A stretch of 64,000 nt of DNA, taken from NCBI RefSeq assembly GCF_014635985.1, contig NZ_BMDT01000003.1:62001-126000 (forward strand), written 5' to 3'. Shown one piece after another: positions 26,186 to 34,894 of this stretch. The position numbers and the translations under genes were made by a program. The first letter of the stretch is position 1. Each line of letters begins with the position of its first letter. The notes beneath the pieces are model-generated. The model was given only the letters and a program-made list of their open reading frames with translations, did no database searches and had not been told where the DNA came from. This stretch comes from Enterococcus alcedinis. Its GTDB lineage: Bacteria > Bacillota > Bacilli > Lactobacillales > Enterococcaceae.

Positions 26186-27748
26186 ATGACAAATGATATA
26201 AAGAAAATTCTATCACGATATTTTCTTTTGATTGCATTATTCGTTATTGTTATGATTACGTTACTCTCTATTTTCTTTTTCTATTCAAAAGAAGAAGAGC
26301 GAGAAAATAAGAATACAGAAAATATCACCAATATCATCAATTTTTTAGACTCTACTCAGGAAAAATCAAAAAAAATAGTTGATGACTTATACAAAAACAG
26401 CCTCTTTCGAGAGAATTTTTCAGCCTATTTAACCATGCCAGTCAATGAATATGTTGAAAATAATCTGATAAAAGGTTTACCTTCACAGTATATTGAGGGA
26501 ACCTTTCAAAATCTTATGAATAGCTCAACTGATTTAATTGGCGTGACCGTTTATTTTGATAATGAACGTCTCTTTAGATTGCAACGAAAACCTAAAACAC
26601 ACGCTTTACTTGTTAGTAAAAATGCGAGTTATTTAGTGGAAAAACAAGAAAAATATAAAGGGCTTTATTTTTATTTTTATTATGATTTGAGTTATTTATC
26701 TTCAAAAATGAATGAAGACTTTTTCTACTCCATTCGAAATATGGATAACGATGTTGATATATTGGCGAACGATGCTCAATTAGAAAATCTATCTTACTTT
26801 AAACAAGAAGAGACCAGGAATTATTTAAACAGTAATATACTAGTCTATAAAAATACGAGTATATCGAATCTTTTTAAGATTATAGGAATTGCGATTGCTG
26901 TTGTATTCATTTTTTTAATAGTCATTTGGTTGTCATTACAACTTTCATTTAAAAAATATTTAGAACAATACCATGTTATTGTTAGCCATCTAAGAGAGAA
27001 TGCATCAAAAACAACCGATTTTAAACAAATTGAAATGATCGATCCAGCAGGTGATTTGCAAAAAATTGCGGATGAAATTAATAAATCAGTAAAGAAACGC
27101 GAAGATTTAATTAAGGCAGAATATGAAAATTTACTGTTACGTGAGCGAGTAGAGCTATCAAATTTACAACATCAAATTGATCCTCATTTTCTATTTAATA
27201 ATTTAGAATTTATCCGTATGAAAGCTTTTTTGAAGAAAGATTATGAAGTCAGTCAATTTATTTTTGAAGTGAGTCGACTCTATCGAGAAAGTTTGAGTAA
27301 ATCAAGCGTCATCACGTTAGAGGAGGAGTTATCGATGATTGAAAATTATCTGACCATCTATAAAATACGTTGGGAAGATCGTTTTCAATATCAAGTGATT
27401 TCAAAGATTAAATCATTACAAATTCCGAAATTTGCACTCCAACCTTTTGTTGAAAACTATATTAAATACGGAATGCGGCCGGATAAAAAGAATTATTTAG
27501 TTGTTAAATGTATCGAGACGAAAAATCATTTTGTATTTAGTTTTATTGATAACGGAGGAGGTGCGACTCCTGAAATTATTGAAGAAATACATCAGCGGAT
27601 TGAAAGTAGCGATAGATCCGGAAAAAATATAGGAATTGCCAATTCAATTAAACGTTTAAAATTATTTTATAAAACAGATGTTACGTACGAAATTAAAAAT
27701 ATTCCAAATCAAGGTTTCTTTGTGAAAATAATGATTGAGAAAGAGTAG
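26186..27748 (+). CDS. YesM-type sensor histidine kinase
   Basis: The protein is 520 residues. Membrane segments near 12-33 and 231-254 bracket a sensor region rich in Asn and Lys. The phosphoacceptor is His334 in 'HQIDPHFLFNNLEF', followed by the ATPase motifs 'ALQPFVENYIKYG' and 'FIDNGGG'. ATG 26186 is chosen over the GTG at 26174 because GGTGAG lies between them. The region is more AT-rich than its neighbours. It is paired with the regulator 13 nt downstream and lies just upstream of the fourth importer operon, its probable target. Confidence 0.92.
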   Translation: MTNDIKKILSRYFLLIALFVIVMITLLSIFFFYSKEEERENKNTENITNIINFLDSTQEKSKKIVDDLYKNSLFRENFSAYLTMPVNEYVENNLIKGLPSQYIEGTFQNLMNSSTDLIGVTVYFDNERLFRLQRKPKTHALLVSKNASYLVEKQEKYKGLYFYFYYDLSYLSSKMNEDFFYSIRNMDNDVDILANDAQLENLSYFKQEETRNYLNSNILVYKNTSISNLFKIIGIAIAVVFIFLIVIWLSLQLSFKKYLEQYHVIVSHLRENASKTTDFKQIEMIDPAGDLQKIADEINKSVKKREDLIKAEYENLLLRERVELSNLQHQIDPHFLFNNLEFIRMKAFLKKDYEVSQFIFEVSRLYRESLSKSSVITLEEELSMIENYLTIYKIRWEDRFQYQVISKIKSLQIPKFALQPFVENYIKYGMRPDKKNYLVVKCIETKNHFVFSFIDNGGGATPEIIEEIHQRIESSDRSGKNIGIANSIKRLKLFYKTDVTYEIKNIPNQGFFVKIMIEKE

Positions 27749-27761
27749 GTCGATAAAGCAA

Positions 27762-28478
27762 ATGAAAAGAGTAGTCATTATTGATGATGAAAAAATGATT
27801 GTTGAAGGGCTTAATTTTTTTCTGAAGGAGCGATTTCCGAATGATTTATCTATTGTAAAAACATATCTCCAATCGGAAGAAGCCCTAATTGAGTTGAAAA
27901 AAATATCATTTGATATCTTAATTACGGATATTTGCATGTTAAATATGACAGGATTGGAATTAATAAAAGAAATACAAAAGCAAAAGGAATTCGAAGCAAT
28001 TGTTGTAAGTGCCTATCATAATTTTGATTACGCTAAAGAGAGTATTGATTTAGGTGTTCGAACCTATTTAACCAAACCGATTGATTTTGAAAAATTATCA
28101 ACTGTTATTGAAAAAATTATTGATGAGAGTCCAAAACATGGAATTGAGCAACGAGAACAGTTTTCGAAAGTAACGAATCAATTAATAGCGGTAATTCAGG
28201 AAGATTATGTTAGTGATCTATACTTAAATGGTTTAGCAGAAAAATTGCATTATAATGCGGCGTATTTAGGTCAGCTATTTCAAAAAGAGGTAGGCGAACC
28301 ATTCAATCTCTATTTATTAAATTATCGGATAGAAAAAGCGAAAGAATTATTACACCAAACAGAGTGGAGTGTTGATGAAATTAGCCATGCCGTGGGATTT
28401 CAAACACCAACCTATTTCATTCGAATGTTTAAAAACCATATTGGTTTAACACCCTTGAAATATCGGAAAACACTTTGA
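27762..28478 (+). CDS. YesN-type response regulator with AraC domain
   Basis: The protein is 238 residues. It has a receiver with DDE (8-10), Asp56 in LITDICML and the switch lysine in 'YLTKPIDF', then an AraC-type domain ending 'YFIRMFKNHIGLTPLKYRK'. It has the same compact architecture as the regulator at 23699. ATG 27762 has only a weak ribosome binding site, so translation may depend on coupling with the kinase. Likely control of the importer at 28660 is inferred from position. Confidence 0.92.
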   Translation: MKRVVIIDDEKMIVEGLNFFLKERFPNDLSIVKTYLQSEEALIELKKISFDILITDICMLNMTGLELIKEIQKQKEFEAIVVSAYHNFDYAKESIDLGVRTYLTKPIDFEKLSTVIEKIIDESPKHGIEQREQFSKVTNQLIAVIQEDYVSDLYLNGLAEKLHYNAAYLGQLFQKEVGEPFNLYLLNYRIEKAKELLHQTEWSVDEISHAVGFQTPTYFIRMFKNHIGLTPLKYRKTL

Positions 28479-28505
28479 GAATTTTTAAAATGGGTATTTA
28501 TTCTA

Positions 28506-28547
28506 AATCAGCAACTTGGTCTAAAACCAGGTTGTTGATTTTTTTTA
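28506..28547 (+). terminator. Rho-independent terminator after the second YesN gene
   Basis: The hairpin AATCAGCAACTTGGT pairs with ACCAGGTTGTTGATT (two mismatches) and runs into a T-tract. Confidence 0.85.
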
Positions 28548-28609
28548 GTATCTATAATTTGTGCAATTTCAGCTATATATCGTTCCTATTTTTATAACCG
28601 TGTCCCTTG

Positions 28610-28634
28610 TATACTGTTTTTGTAAGCGTTATCC
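28610..28634 (+). promoter_or_regulatory. -10 box plus cre-like box before the fourth importer
   Basis: TATACT (28610-28615) is a good -10 candidate, although no strong -35 was found. TGTAAGCGTTATCC (28621-28634) matches cre at 13 of 14 positions, just downstream. This is the same -10/cre geometry as in front of the third importer. Confidence 0.55.
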
Positions 28635-28659
28635 AATTAATGTGAAAGGAGTTATTTTA

Positions 28660-29643
28660 ATGGAACAAGTAGAAAGATTAAAACAAATTAAAGTTAAAAA
28701 ACAAGTAAGAAAAAAGAAGTCATTACTCACTAAGATTAAAGAGAACAAAGCATTGTTACTGATGTTATTTCCCGGGGCGATATGGCTTTTGATTTTCTGC
28801 TACTTGCCAATGTTTGGGGTTATTATTGCCTTTAAAGATTATCGGATTTCTCCAAATGGATTTTTTAGTAGTTTGTATAATAGTCCTTGGGTGGGTTGGG
28901 AAAATTTTCGATTTTTATTTGCTTCACAAGATGCATGGGTGATTACTCGTAATACAGTATTGTATAATGTAACCGGTATTATTTTAAGTACAATTATGAC
29001 TGTTACTTTTGCAATTGTTTTAAGCCAAATTTCAAGTAAAAAATTCATTAAACGTTTGCAAACGGTTGTTATTTTCCCAAATTTTCTTTCATGGGTTGTT
29101 ATTAGTTACTTCGCGTACGCCTTTTTAAGCACAGATAAAGGGGTATTAAATAGTATTTTACAAACGTTTAACATGGATGCAATTAACTGGTATAGTGAGC
29201 CAAAATATTGGCCTTTTATTATTGTGTTCACAAGTTTGTGGAAAGGCGTAGGCTATGGATCAATTATTTATTATGCTTCGATTATGGGAATAGACTCAAC
29301 ATATTATGAAGCAGCACTCGTTGATGGTGCAACAAAATGGCAGCAAATTAAATATGTAACGTTGCCACATTTACGTTCAATTATTGTGATTATGTTGATT
29401 TTAGCTGTCGGAAATATTTTTCGAGCAGATTTTGGATTATTCTACCAACTGCCACGAAACTCAGGCGCTTTGACTAGTGTAACAAATGTACTAGATACCT
29501 ATGTTTATCGAAGCATGATGAATAATGGTGATATTGGTATGTCAACGGCTGCTGGGCTATATCAATCGTTTGTTGGATTTGTTCTAATTTTAATCACAAA
29601 TAAAGTAGTAAACAAAATTGATCCAAGTTCGGCACTTTTTTAA
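28660..29643 (+). CDS. LplB-family ABC permease
   Basis: The protein is 327 residues with a basic N-terminal tail and six membrane segments. Marks are 'LPMFGVIIAFKDYRI', 'VIFPNFLSWVVISYF' and the EAA loop 'YEAALVDGATKWQQIKYVTLP'. The reading frame is open upstream to 28561, but ATG 28660 has AAAGGAG at a good distance and begins the normal family N-terminus. It is the first gene of the fourth importer. Confidence 0.93.
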   Translation: MEQVERLKQIKVKKQVRKKKSLLTKIKENKALLLMLFPGAIWLLIFCYLPMFGVIIAFKDYRISPNGFFSSLYNSPWVGWENFRFLFASQDAWVITRNTVLYNVTGIILSTIMTVTFAIVLSQISSKKFIKRLQTVVIFPNFLSWVVISYFAYAFLSTDKGVLNSILQTFNMDAINWYSEPKYWPFIIVFTSLWKGVGYGSIIYYASIMGIDSTYYEAALVDGATKWQQIKYVTLPHLRSIIVIMLILAVGNIFRADFGLFYQLPRNSGALTSVTNVLDTYVYRSMMNNGDIGMSTAAGLYQSFVGFVLILITNKVVNKIDPSSALF

Positions 29644-29657
29644 AAGGAGGATAATAA

Positions 29658-30569
29658 ATGGAGTCCAATATCAGGCAACAAATGTATTTTTCGAAAAAAA
29701 TAGAAATACTATTTAAAATATTGCTAGTAATTTTTGCCGTTAGTTGTGTTTTTCCGTTTCTATTTGTTTTGGTTATTTCCCTAACAGATGAAGCTGCCTT
29801 ATCTATCAATGGGTATCAATTTATCCCAGAAACATGGAGCTTGGAAGCTTATAAATATATTTTTAGTGAGGGAAGTCAATTAATTTCTTCATTAGGTATA
29901 ACCTTACTAATTACAGTATTAGGTACGGTAATCGCCGTTTTTATGACAGGAACGTATGCTTATGTTCTTTCTCGTAATAGCTTTCCATTTCGTAAGTTTT
30001 TTACATTTTACTTATTTTTCACCATGCTTTTTGCAGGAGGATTAGTTCCCTCGTACTTAATTATGACAAAAATGTTGGGATTGAAAAATACTATTTGGGC
30101 GCTAATATTACCGTTAGCATTTAGCCCATATAACGTTATCATTTTACGTACTTTTTTTAAAAAATCCATTCCAGAGTCAATCATTGAATCAGCCAAAATG
30201 GATGGAGCAACGGAGATGCGTGTATTTTTCCAAATTGTATTACCATTAGCATTACCAGGTGTTGCAACCATAGGTTTATTCGCTTCATTAGGTTATTGGA
30301 ACGACTGGTTTAATGCATTACTTTATATCGACAATAATAAATTATTGCCATTGCAGTATTTACTGATGAAAATTCAAAATACAATTGATTATATGGCAAG
30401 AAATACGGATATGACATTAGCACAACAGCAATCGATTCAAAATTCACTTCCGCAAGAATCAATAAGAATGGCAATGGTTGTTGTTGCAACGGTTCCAATT
30501 GCAATTGTCTATCCATTTTTCCAAAAATATTTTGTTCAAGGTTTAACCATTGGTGGCGTAAAAGAATAG
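29658..30569 (+). CDS. LplC/YtcP-family ABC permease
   Basis: The protein is 303 residues with six membrane segments. It has 'AGGLVPSYLIMTKMLGLKNTIW', an EAA-type loop 'IIESAKMDGATEMRVFFQIVLP' and the tail 'QGLTIGGVKE'. It starts 14 nt after the first permease with AAAAGGAGG. It is the channel partner of the product of 28660. Confidence 0.93.
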   Translation: MESNIRQQMYFSKKIEILFKILLVIFAVSCVFPFLFVLVISLTDEAALSINGYQFIPETWSLEAYKYIFSEGSQLISSLGITLLITVLGTVIAVFMTGTYAYVLSRNSFPFRKFFTFYLFFTMLFAGGLVPSYLIMTKMLGLKNTIWALILPLAFSPYNVIILRTFFKKSIPESIIESAKMDGATEMRVFFQIVLPLALPGVATIGLFASLGYWNDWFNALLYIDNNKLLPLQYLLMKIQNTIDYMARNTDMTLAQQQSIQNSLPQESIRMAMVVVATVPIAIVYPFFQKYFVQGLTIGGVKE

Positions 30570-30581
30570 GAGGAATAGAAA

Positions 30582-32069
30582 ATGAAGTTATGGAAAAAAA
30601 CAGTTTTAACAGGGGCAGTATTATTTAGTTCAGCATTAGCACTAGCAGCTTGTGGTGGTGGAAGCGGTGAAGGAGAAGCAAAAACGAAATCCAAAGACGG
30701 ATCAGATACGGAAGTAACAAAAGTAATCTGGTATCAAGTTGGAGAAGAACCAAAAGATTTTGACCAAGTTTTAACTGAAGTGAATAAAAAAATGAAGGAC
30801 GATATCGGTCTAGAACTTGATATGCGTTTAATTCCTGATGGTGATTACCAACAAAAGATGGGTGTGATGATCAATTCGGGAGAAGAGTATGATATTGCCT
30901 TCATTAATGGGAGTGACTATGTAAACTATGGGAATAAAGGAGCGTTTATTGATTTAACGCCTCACTTAGATAAGGAGTTAAAAGAAGCAACTGACCGTTT
31001 GAATGATGGATTCGTTAAAGGTGCTTCGATGGGTGAAAATTTATTTGCCTTCCCAGTAAATAACGCATTAGCAACGACAGAATACTGGGTATTTAATAAA
31101 GAATTAGTGGATAAATATGACTTAGATGTAGAAAATGTGCAATCATTACAAGATTTAGGACCTGTTTTAGAAGCATTTACTGAAAAAAATGATGACCCAT
31201 CAATTACACCAATTGGCATGACATCAACGAGTGTCTATGCACCATACGATTTTATTAACGGACAAACATTGGGCGTACCTTTTGAAGGGGACGTTAAAGA
31301 AATTGTCAACGTGTATGATTCAAAAGATATGAAAGAAAATATGAAAACGATGCACGATTATTACCAAAAAGGTTATATTTTAAAAGATGCGGCAACAATC
31401 ACCTCAAATCCATTCCCATTAGAAGGTGGAAATTGGTTAGTAAAACGTGAATCGGGTGGTGATGAAACGTCTATTAAAAATGCACTAGAAGGATTATCAA
31501 AACGTGAATTAATCTTAAAACCTTTAAATAAAGCCTATAAAACAACAGGATTTGCTCGTGTAGGAATGCATGCGATATCAGCAGCAAGTAAACGTCAAGC
31601 AGAGTCATTAAAACTGTTGAACTATGTGAATACCAACAAAGAAGTGGCTGATTTATTAGTTTATGGAATTGAAGGTCAACATTATGATCGAAATGATGAT
31701 GATTCAATTACAATGACAAATACAAAAGATTATTACCAAGGCGCTTGGGCTTTACTTGACTGCTACTTAATTTCAAGTACGACACCAAAAACGGAAGATT
31801 TTGAAAAAAATGCTGAAATTGCCAAAGCTTTCCAAGATGAATCACCAGAATCACCAATTTTAGGGTTCTCATTTGATTCGTCAAACTTTAGAACACAAAT
31901 GGCAAGTATTAACAGTATCTTAGATCAATACCTTCCTTCATTGAAAACAGGAACGATGGACCCAGAAAAAGTCTTACCCGAAATGCTCGAGAAAATTGAG
32001 CAAGCAGGGAATCAAGAGATGAAAGAAGAAGCACAACGTCAATATGATGAATGGTTAAGTAAAAAATAA
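30582..32069 (+). CDS. Oligosaccharide-binding lipoprotein of the fourth importer
   Basis: The protein is 495 residues. The lipobox is LAAC with Cys24. It has 'VTKVIWYQVGEEPKDF', 'YDIAFINGSDYV' and 'FPVNNALATTEYWVFNKELVDKY', typical of LplA-like binding proteins whose C-terminus includes a DUF3502-like part. AATAGGAGG is followed by the ATG 12 nt after the permease. Its order (permease, permease, binding protein) matches the third importer. The GcnA-like hexosaminidase downstream suggests a GlcNAc-containing ligand (inference). Confidence 0.92.
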   Translation: MKLWKKTVLTGAVLFSSALALAACGGGSGEGEAKTKSKDGSDTEVTKVIWYQVGEEPKDFDQVLTEVNKKMKDDIGLELDMRLIPDGDYQQKMGVMINSGEEYDIAFINGSDYVNYGNKGAFIDLTPHLDKELKEATDRLNDGFVKGASMGENLFAFPVNNALATTEYWVFNKELVDKYDLDVENVQSLQDLGPVLEAFTEKNDDPSITPIGMTSTSVYAPYDFINGQTLGVPFEGDVKEIVNVYDSKDMKENMKTMHDYYQKGYILKDAATITSNPFPLEGGNWLVKRESGGDETSIKNALEGLSKRELILKPLNKAYKTTGFARVGMHAISAASKRQAESLKLLNYVNTNKEVADLLVYGIEGQHYDRNDDDSITMTNTKDYYQGAWALLDCYLISSTTPKTEDFEKNAEIAKAFQDESPESPILGFSFDSSNFRTQMASINSILDQYLPSLKTGTMDPEKVLPEMLEKIEQAGNQEMKEEAQRQYDEWLSKK

Positions 32070-32084
32070 TCGAATAAAATAAGG

Positions 32085-32176
32085 GGTAAAAGATTTTGGA
32101 GACACACAAAAAATACCAATGCGTGATTTTTTTCGAGGTATTCAAAGTGTGAGATATGAAATCTTTTACCTTTTTC
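32085..32176 (+). terminator. Long three-tier hairpin ending in a U-tract
   Basis: The outer 12-bp arms (32085-32096 and 32159-32170), middle arms ACACAC/GTGTG (32102-32107 and 32147-32151) and inner arms AATACC/GGTATT (32112-32117 and 32137-32142) are nested in register. The outer arm is followed by TTTTTC. It may be a terminator or attenuator between the binding-protein gene and the DUF624-GcnA genes, or a transcript-end protector. Confidence 0.7.
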
Positions 32177-32201
32177 TTTTACCAAAAAAGGAGAGAGTAA
32201 C

Positions 32202-32807
32202 ATGAATAATAACGCATGGACCCGTTTTTTCGATATAGTTTTTAAATATGTACTGATAAATTTTCTCGCATTTTTTTCTAGTATTCTAGGTTTATTTTTA
32301 TTTGGTATTTTCCCTGCATTATCTGCGCTACTTTTTACTATAAAATTCGTCAAACAACAGACCTGGCGCGAATTAATCATGACTTATTGGTTAGCATATA
32401 AGAGTAATTTTATAAAGGCGAATGTTTATGGTTGGAGTCTTAGTTTACTAAGTATTTATTTGTTTTTTAATACGCGGATTTGTTTTCAACTATCGCCACT
32501 AATCTTCATATTATTTGGAACACTATCAGCAATGGCTTTAGTTTTAACACTAGCTTTTGGTTTGAATTGTTTCTTGTTTTTAGATGAGTTAATACATCGT
32601 AAGGATTTAAAAAGTCTGTTTTTTTACACTATTTATGCATTACCAACAAGTTTGTTACAAATAGGTAGTATTGGTTTGTTTTTGATTCTTATTTCATTTT
32701 TCCCAGCATTTATACTATTTGGTGGTTTAGCAGCCCTGAGTAAAATAAATCTGTATTTAGCAATGAAAAAAACAACAAAACTAATGACAGGAGAAATAAT
32801 TAAATGA
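32202..32807 (+). CDS. DUF624 (YesL-like) membrane protein
   Basis: The protein is 201 residues with five hydrophobic stretches. It has the family-type 'FGIFPALSALLFTIKFV' and 'TYWLAYKSNFIKANVYG' around residues 33-77. It has diverged considerably from the DUF624 protein at 15161. Its stop overlaps the GcnA start (ATGA), so the two are translationally coupled. Such proteins occur beside glycan importers, and their role is unknown. Confidence 0.85.
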   Translation: MNNNAWTRFFDIVFKYVLINFLAFFSSILGLFLFGIFPALSALLFTIKFVKQQTWRELIMTYWLAYKSNFIKANVYGWSLSLLSIYLFFNTRICFQLSPLIFILFGTLSAMALVLTLAFGLNCFLFLDELIHRKDLKSLFFYTIYALPTSLLQIGSIGLFLILISFFPAFILFGGLAALSKINLYLAMKKTTKLMTGEIIK

Positions 32808-34714
32808 ATTTCAGTGTCGCACCACATTTAAAAGAAGCAATTGAGTTATTTAAAATAAAAAAGATTGCCAATGCTGTTTTTAAACAGGAGAGAGAAGTTG
32901 TTGGTCAAAAATTAGAGGTTGAAGAGCAAAGATTGGTTGTTGAAATCATTGGAGAAGTACTTCATATTTCATATTCTGAAGACGTGTTTTTTTTCCGAGG
33001 TCTATTGACTGTCTATCCACAAATGCTAGCAAATAGAGAAACAAAAAGAATCGAAGTGACGCCAATAGAAGAAGTTGCTGTTTCTTTGGATTTTTCTAGA
33101 AATGCAATTATGACCGTTGAAAAAATTGAAACGTATTTGCTTTATCTTGCAGCTCTAGGTGTCAATACATTATACATGTACACTGAAGATACCTATGAAG
33201 TCGCTGGAGAAGACTACTTTGGTTATTTAAGAGGTCGCTATTCAGTAGCAGAAATCCAAGCAATCGTTCAATATGCGGCTAAATTTGGGATTGAAGTCGT
33301 TCCAGCAATTCAAACGCTCGCTCATTTAACACAATTTTTACGTTGGCCAATGATGGAAACGATAAAAGAAGATGCGCATACAATCTTAATTGATGAAGAA
33401 CGTAGTTACCTAGCAATTCAACGGATGATTGATGCGTGTAAAATAATGTATCAATCCAAACGTATTCATTTAGGAATGGATGAAGCTTATCAAGCCGGTT
33501 TAGGCCGATATTTAGATTTACATGGTTTTGTTCCACGAGTCGAGTTAATTCTTCGTCATTTAGAAAAAGTCGTCGGTATGGTTAAAGCAGCTGGTTTGGA
33601 ACCAATGATTTGGAGTGACTTTGTCTATAAAGTATTAGACACAACAAATACAAGTCGTTTGTATTATCCCGAAGCAAAAATCAATCCAGAGTATGCGACA
33701 CAATATCCAAAAAATCTCACGTATGTTCATTGGGATTACGGTTGTGAAGAGGTGGCACAATACAAAAAAGTCATAGCGAATCACTTAGAATTTTGTGATA
33801 AAGACCATTATATGTTAGCTACAGGTGCCCATATCTTTGGCAAAATAGCACCGAACCACGGAAAGTCGATTAATACGATGACTGCAGGAATTCAAGCATG
33901 TAAAGAACTTGAGTTAAAGCGTGTCATGTTAACAACGTGGGGAGATGATGGACAAGAAATTGAACATGTTCATGCCTTGATTAGTGCTTATTATTATAGC
34001 GAAACGATTTACAGTCAACATGTTGTTCAAGAAAATATTCAGGTTTCAATGAATAGTTTGCTAGGAGAGGAGGCGTATCAGTTTTTATACGCGTTGACTT
34101 ATTTTGATGAAGTTTATGGCGTGCAAAGGGATAATCCGATGATGGGTAACATTAGCCGATCAATCTTATGGCAAGACCCATTATTAGGAATTTATGACAA
34201 ACATATTTTGCTGTACAATCAAATGTATGAGCAATCATTAGGTAATTACTACCAAGAATTAGCTGTAAAATTAACCAAGAATGGATTTGATGATGGTGGT
34301 ATCTTTTCGGTTATTAAACAAAGGTACACATTGTTAGCTGAAGTGTTGTCGCTAAAATCAGATTTAGGAATTCAACTGCAACAGGCTCGTCAATCAGAAA
34401 ATAAGGCGGAGCTAAAAAGTATTCAATTGACCGTCATTGAGCCATTAATTCAAAAATTTGAGCAATTATACGACAGTCATGAACAAATTTGGGATTATTT
34501 TTATAAGCCAAACGGTTGGGAAGTGCTAGAAAGACGGTACGCAGCTAGTATTTCTCGCTTGAAAACAACGAATCGAAAAATTAATTGCTACCTTCAGACA
34601 GGAACAGGACTAGAAGAATTATTGGAAGAGAAACAATTATTTTGTGAGGTAGACAATCCTGTTGAATTTTCAGGATTTAATTACCGCGATGCAGCAAGTA
34701 GTGGTTACAACTAA
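32804..34714 (+). CDS. gcnA: GcnA-like GH20 exo-beta-N-acetylhexosaminidase
   Basis: The protein is 636 residues, matching streptococcal GcnA/GH20C in size and in signature segments: 'SLDFSRNAIMTVE' (94-106), 'YMYTEDTYEVAGEDYFGYLRG' split over 124-144, 'VPAIQTLAHL' (166-175), the catalytic Asp226-Glu227 in HLGMDEA, and 'LTTWGDDGQE'. It has no signal peptide, so it works in the cytoplasm on imported chitobiose-like or N-glycan/mucin fragments, releasing GlcNAc or GalNAc. It is coupled to the DUF624 gene and co-localised with the fourth importer. Released GlcNAc would feed amino-sugar metabolism, where glmS (49565) lies. Confidence 0.9.
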   Translation: MNFSVAPHLKEAIELFKIKKIANAVFKQEREVVGQKLEVEEQRLVVEIIGEVLHISYSEDVFFFRGLLTVYPQMLANRETKRIEVTPIEEVAVSLDFSRNAIMTVEKIETYLLYLAALGVNTLYMYTEDTYEVAGEDYFGYLRGRYSVAEIQAIVQYAAKFGIEVVPAIQTLAHLTQFLRWPMMETIKEDAHTILIDEERSYLAIQRMIDACKIMYQSKRIHLGMDEAYQAGLGRYLDLHGFVPRVELILRHLEKVVGMVKAAGLEPMIWSDFVYKVLDTTNTSRLYYPEAKINPEYATQYPKNLTYVHWDYGCEEVAQYKKVIANHLEFCDKDHYMLATGAHIFGKIAPNHGKSINTMTAGIQACKELELKRVMLTTWGDDGQEIEHVHALISAYYYSETIYSQHVVQENIQVSMNSLLGEEAYQFLYALTYFDEVYGVQRDNPMMGNISRSILWQDPLLGIYDKHILLYNQMYEQSLGNYYQELAVKLTKNGFDDGGIFSVIKQRYTLLAEVLSLKSDLGIQLQQARQSENKAELKSIQLTVIEPLIQKFEQLYDSHEQIWDYFYKPNGWEVLERRYAASISRLKTTNRKINCYLQTGTGLEELLEEKQLFCEVDNPVEFSGFNYRDAASSGYN

Positions 34715-34725
34715 AATAGTGTTTA

Positions 34726-34778
34726 GCAAGTTTGGAATGTTCTGAAAAAGGATGACAGATATTCCAAACTTGCTTTTT
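34726..34778 (+). terminator. Rho-independent terminator after gcnA
   Basis: A perfect 13-bp stem (34726-34738 with 34761-34773) is followed by five T residues. Confidence 0.9.
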
Positions 34779-34820
34779 AGTGAGGTATAAAATATTCCTG
34801 TTATTAAATAAATTAACACA

Positions 34821-34849
34821 TTGGAAACGGATTCAATCTTTGTCATAAT
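34821..34849 (+). promoter_or_regulatory. Promoter with perfect cre box before lacZ
   Basis: TTGGAA (34821-34826) and CATAAT (34844-34849) are 17 bp apart. TGGAAACGGATTCA (34822-34835) matches cre at all 14 positions and covers the -35 box, so CcpA would compete with RNA polymerase. Confidence 0.7.
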
Positions 34850-34894
34850 AAGTCTAGTATGAATAAAAAACAATAGAAAAGATGAGGTGTATAT

